Below are positions 25,999 to 27,581 of a DNA stretch of 27,581 nucleotides, piece after piece. The stretch is taken from the NCBI GenBank assembly GCA_903921605.1, contig CAIXQV010000490.1:1-27581 (forward strand), read 5' to 3'. This DNA comes from an uncultured Planctomycetaceae bacterium. Its GTDB lineage: Bacteria > Planctomycetota > Planctomycetia > Planctomycetales > Planctomycetaceae. Numbering within the stretch: position 1 is the stretch's first letter; the number at the start of each line of letters is the position of its first letter. A program made the translations under genes and the position numbers. Below the pieces are notes generated by a model. That model worked only from the letters and a program-made list of their open reading frames with translations. It ran no database searches and had not been told where the DNA came from.

Positions 25999-26264
25999 GT
26001 CCGGATGGCTCTGCTGTTTTGAAGGGACAAAAAAAGCGAAACTCTCATGAAGGATCTCAACGGCCATCTCAACGCCAGCACTGAAGCCAAGCTGGCTGGC
26101 GAGCAAAACGTTCATGAGGTTTCCAGAATCAACCGAGCGATGCCGTTCTGAAACCTGAACTTGTAAACTGCGGCGAGTCGCTTAAGATCAGCGAAGGCAA
26201 AGGATCCTGTCCATTGTTCAACGATTGACATGAGTACGCGGCGATTGATGCAGGAAAGGATTCC
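25999..26264. other. 266-nt intergenic region before the squalene/phytoene-synthase-like gene
   Basis: It could carry a promoter for the following genes, though no clear -35/-10 pair is visible. A 34-codon frame begins at the ATG at 26047 but lacks a ribosome site. Its last 40 nt hold CAGGAAAGGA, the ribosome site for the GTG start at 26265. Confidence 0.35.
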
Positions 26265-27215
26265 GTGGTTCACACAATGACGGCTGTCCATCAATCAATC
26301 AGCGACGATCAATTCATAGACCAGCACCTGCAGGGTACCAGTCGAACTTTCGCATTGGCGATCCCCTTGCTGGCTTGCGAGAGACGTCGACAGATCGGTC
26401 TCAGCTATCTACTGTTTCGCGTTGCTGACAGCATTGAGGACGCTCCAAGTGGTGATGTCGCTGTCAAAAAGGACTTGCTCACTGCTCTGAAGTACTGCTT
26501 CTGCACGTCCAATATCAGTAATTCAGGACATTCCAAACTTACCCGGCTGAGCGTGCCCAGGCTTGAAGGTCTGTGGCCCCCTCAAAGCCCCACGGAAAAG
26601 CTGCTCCGTGATTTCCCCGGGTTGTTGTCTATTTTCACTGAGTTACCATCGCCCGTATCGCAGACCATCAGAACATCGCTGACATCAACAATCAGCGGAA
26701 TGATTGGTTTTCTCGACGCCTCCCGTAACTCACCGAATCAGATTGAGATCCAAACAGTCAGTGATCTTCGTCTTTATTGCTACGCGGTTGCTGGCGTTGT
26801 CGGTGAACTACTCACAGATCTCTTCGTTCTGCATCACCCCGCAAGCCTGAAAGATCACCAAGAACTGCGACGCCTTTCCGTTGGTTTTGGTGAGTTCCTG
26901 CAGCTCATCAATATCCTGAAAGATTCTGGTCGCGACACTACAAGTGGCCGCGTGTTCATTCCAGTTGAAGCCTCGCGCGAAAGCATCCATGAACTAGCGA
27001 TCGCAAGTCGCAAAGATGCAATGACTTACATCCAATTACTCGAAAAGAACGTTTTCCCCTCCGACATTATTCTCTACTGTAGATTCCTCTTCCTTCTTGC
27101 GGACGGTTCGCTCAGAGAATTGCGCGAAGGCGGATCGGGCAGCAAACTCAGTCGTGATGAGGTAATGCGAATTCTTACCGAGCTCACATCTGAATCTGCT
27201 GCCCTGCCTGTTTGA
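26265..27215 (+). CDS. Squalene/phytoene synthase family protein
   Basis: 316 aa from the GTG at 26265, with AGGA nine nt upstream; an ATG at 26277 is the alternative. Class I trans-isoprenoid head-to-head synthase: first Asp motif D55-SIE-D59 after TFALAIPLLACERRRQIGLSYL, second D220-SGR-D224 in LQLINILKD. CYAVAGVVGELLTDLF (172-187) and GRVFIP match the squalene-synthase type of the superfamily. Both metal-binding motifs are intact, so it should condense two farnesyl (C30) or geranylgeranyl (C40) diphosphates; the squalene-synthase-like features favour C30 but do not prove it. No C-terminal anchor helix. It precedes a CrtI/CrtN-type desaturase by 109 nt, the classic carotenoid pairing. Confidence 0.9.
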   Translation: MVHTMTAVHQSISDDQFIDQHLQGTSRTFALAIPLLACERRRQIGLSYLLFRVADSIEDAPSGDVAVKKDLLTALKYCFCTSNISNSGHSKLTRLSVPRLEGLWPPQSPTEKLLRDFPGLLSIFTELPSPVSQTIRTSLTSTISGMIGFLDASRNSPNQIEIQTVSDLRLYCYAVAGVVGELLTDLFVLHHPASLKDHQELRRLSVGFGEFLQLINILKDSGRDTTSGRVFIPVEASRESIHELAIASRKDAMTYIQLLEKNVFPSDIILYCRFLFLLADGSLRELREGGSGSKLSRDEVMRILTELTSESAALPV

Positions 27216-27270
27216 AAGTTGGTGATCCACAATTCCCGAGGTTCCCGACTCATATTGTACCACACCCAGA

Positions 27271-27293
27271 ACTTCGGCATAATTTGCCGAAGT
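27271..27293 (+). terminator. Perfect nine-pair hairpin before the desaturase gene
   Basis: ACTTCGGCA (27271-27279) pairs with TGCCGAAGT (27285-27293) around a five-nt loop. It is followed by CAATTGTTTCCTT, which is T-rich but not a clean U-tract. It sits 56 nt after the synthase stop and 32 nt before the next start, so it may be a leaky terminator or attenuator between the two genes, or an operator. Not decidable by sequence alone. Confidence 0.45.
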
Positions 27294-27324
27294 CAATTGT
27301 TTCCTTGATGTGACAGGACGCGCA

Positions 27325-27581
27325 ATGGCAAGGACGCCAGCGAACAGGAAGAAAGTCTGTATTGTCGGCGCTGGGCCGGGCGGTTTGGCGAATGCCATGC
27401 TCATGGCTCAGGCTGGTGCAGACGTGACATTATTCGAACGCGCCGAACGCGTTGGCGGTCGCTGCGCGGCGATTGAAGCGGACGGATTTCGCTTTGATAC
27501 CGGTCCGACCTTTTTTCTATATCCACGAGTGCTCGAAGAGATCTTCCAGTCCGTCGGCCGCAACCTCTGGCGCGATGTCCC
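27325..27581 (+). CDS. CrtI/CrtN-type polyene desaturase, N-terminal part only
   Basis: The frame opens with the ATG at 27325 (AGGA six nt upstream) and runs off the window after 85 codons. The N-terminus KVCIVGAGPGGLANAMLMAQ is a dinucleotide-binding Rossmann fold. LFERAERVGGRC and GFRFDTGPTFFLYPRVLEE are the phytoene/diapophytoene desaturase signature for FAD binding. These enzymes desaturate or oxidise C40 or C30 polyenes in or at the membrane. Together with the synthase upstream it makes a carotenoid-type module; CrtN (C30) versus CrtI (C40) cannot be settled from this fragment. Only the 3' end is missing, because of the window edge, not a mutation. Confidence 0.9.
   Translation, partial: MARTPANRKKVCIVGAGPGGLANAMLMAQAGADVTLFERAERVGGRCAAIEADGFRFDTGPTFFLYPRVLEEIFQSVGRNLWRDV

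Noticed and set aside
26047..26151. 34-codon frame in the gap before the synthase
   Set aside because: No ribosome site within 20 nt and no recognisable features; left as non-coding.
20705..27581. A ladderane biosynthesis cluster
   Set aside because: Radical SAM and CrtI-type genes are present, but no acyl carrier or fatty-acid synthesis genes accompany them, so the claim is not supported.

Overview
The window reads as chromosomal DNA of a planctomycete (phylum Planctomycetota, probably order Planctomycetales; I cannot go lower). The clues are moderate GC, several genes without a clear Shine-Dalgarno, a TolQ/ExbD pair followed by a giant membrane-anchored prenyltransferase-fold protein, an ExeA-type ATPase with a long disordered tail, paired Gfo/Idh/MocA and MFS genes, and a squalene-synthase-like/CrtN-like pair. 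The family calls rest on motifs read by eye; no database search was possible.

Layout. 1-334 is non-coding and repeat-rich: a 21-nt interspersed repeat, a 149-bp inverted-repeat element and a strong hairpin. From 11461 down to 335 eleven genes lie on the minus strand. In transcription order they are mobB, a sugar-phosphate isomerase-like TIM barrel, a small Cys-rich protein, a GT4 glycosyltransferase, a LarA-like (DUF2088) protein, cdd and an unknown 233-aa protein. After a 436-nt gap comes a tight four-gene unit: TolQ/ExbB-like, ExbD-like, a 1083-aa membrane protein with a C-terminal alpha-toroid domain, and a small membrane protein. Plus-strand genes follow from 11833: the ExeA-like ATPase with its tail, glgB, and a Cys-rich lipoprotein. 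The strand reverses for Gfo/Idh/MocA plus MFS, a zinc-ribbon membrane protein, two tandem B12-binding radical SAM proteins and a membrane desaturase. Divergent from the desaturase are a polytopic membrane protein, a signal-peptide/NTF2-like protein with a C-terminal membrane anchor, a squalene/phytoene-synthase-family gene and the start of a CrtI/CrtN-type desaturase that runs off the window.

How the genes may work together. The TolQ-ExbD-toroid unit looks like a proton-motive-force-driven TonB/TolA analogue. The 1083-aa protein has a SxxxH motif in its last N-terminal membrane helix (the motif TonB and TolA use to couple to ExbBD/TolQR), a ~640-aa Ala/Glu/Gly/Ser-rich linker, and a ~330-aa alpha/alpha-toroid domain that should lie outside the cytoplasmic membrane. 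I consider this the best candidate for an undescribed system here. The right end (about 20.7-27.6 kb) looks like an isoprenoid or lipid tailoring locus, in which C30 or C40 polyene synthesis sits beside a desaturase and two translationally coupled radical SAM enzymes. No tRNA, rRNA, CRISPR array, transposase or phage gene was seen.
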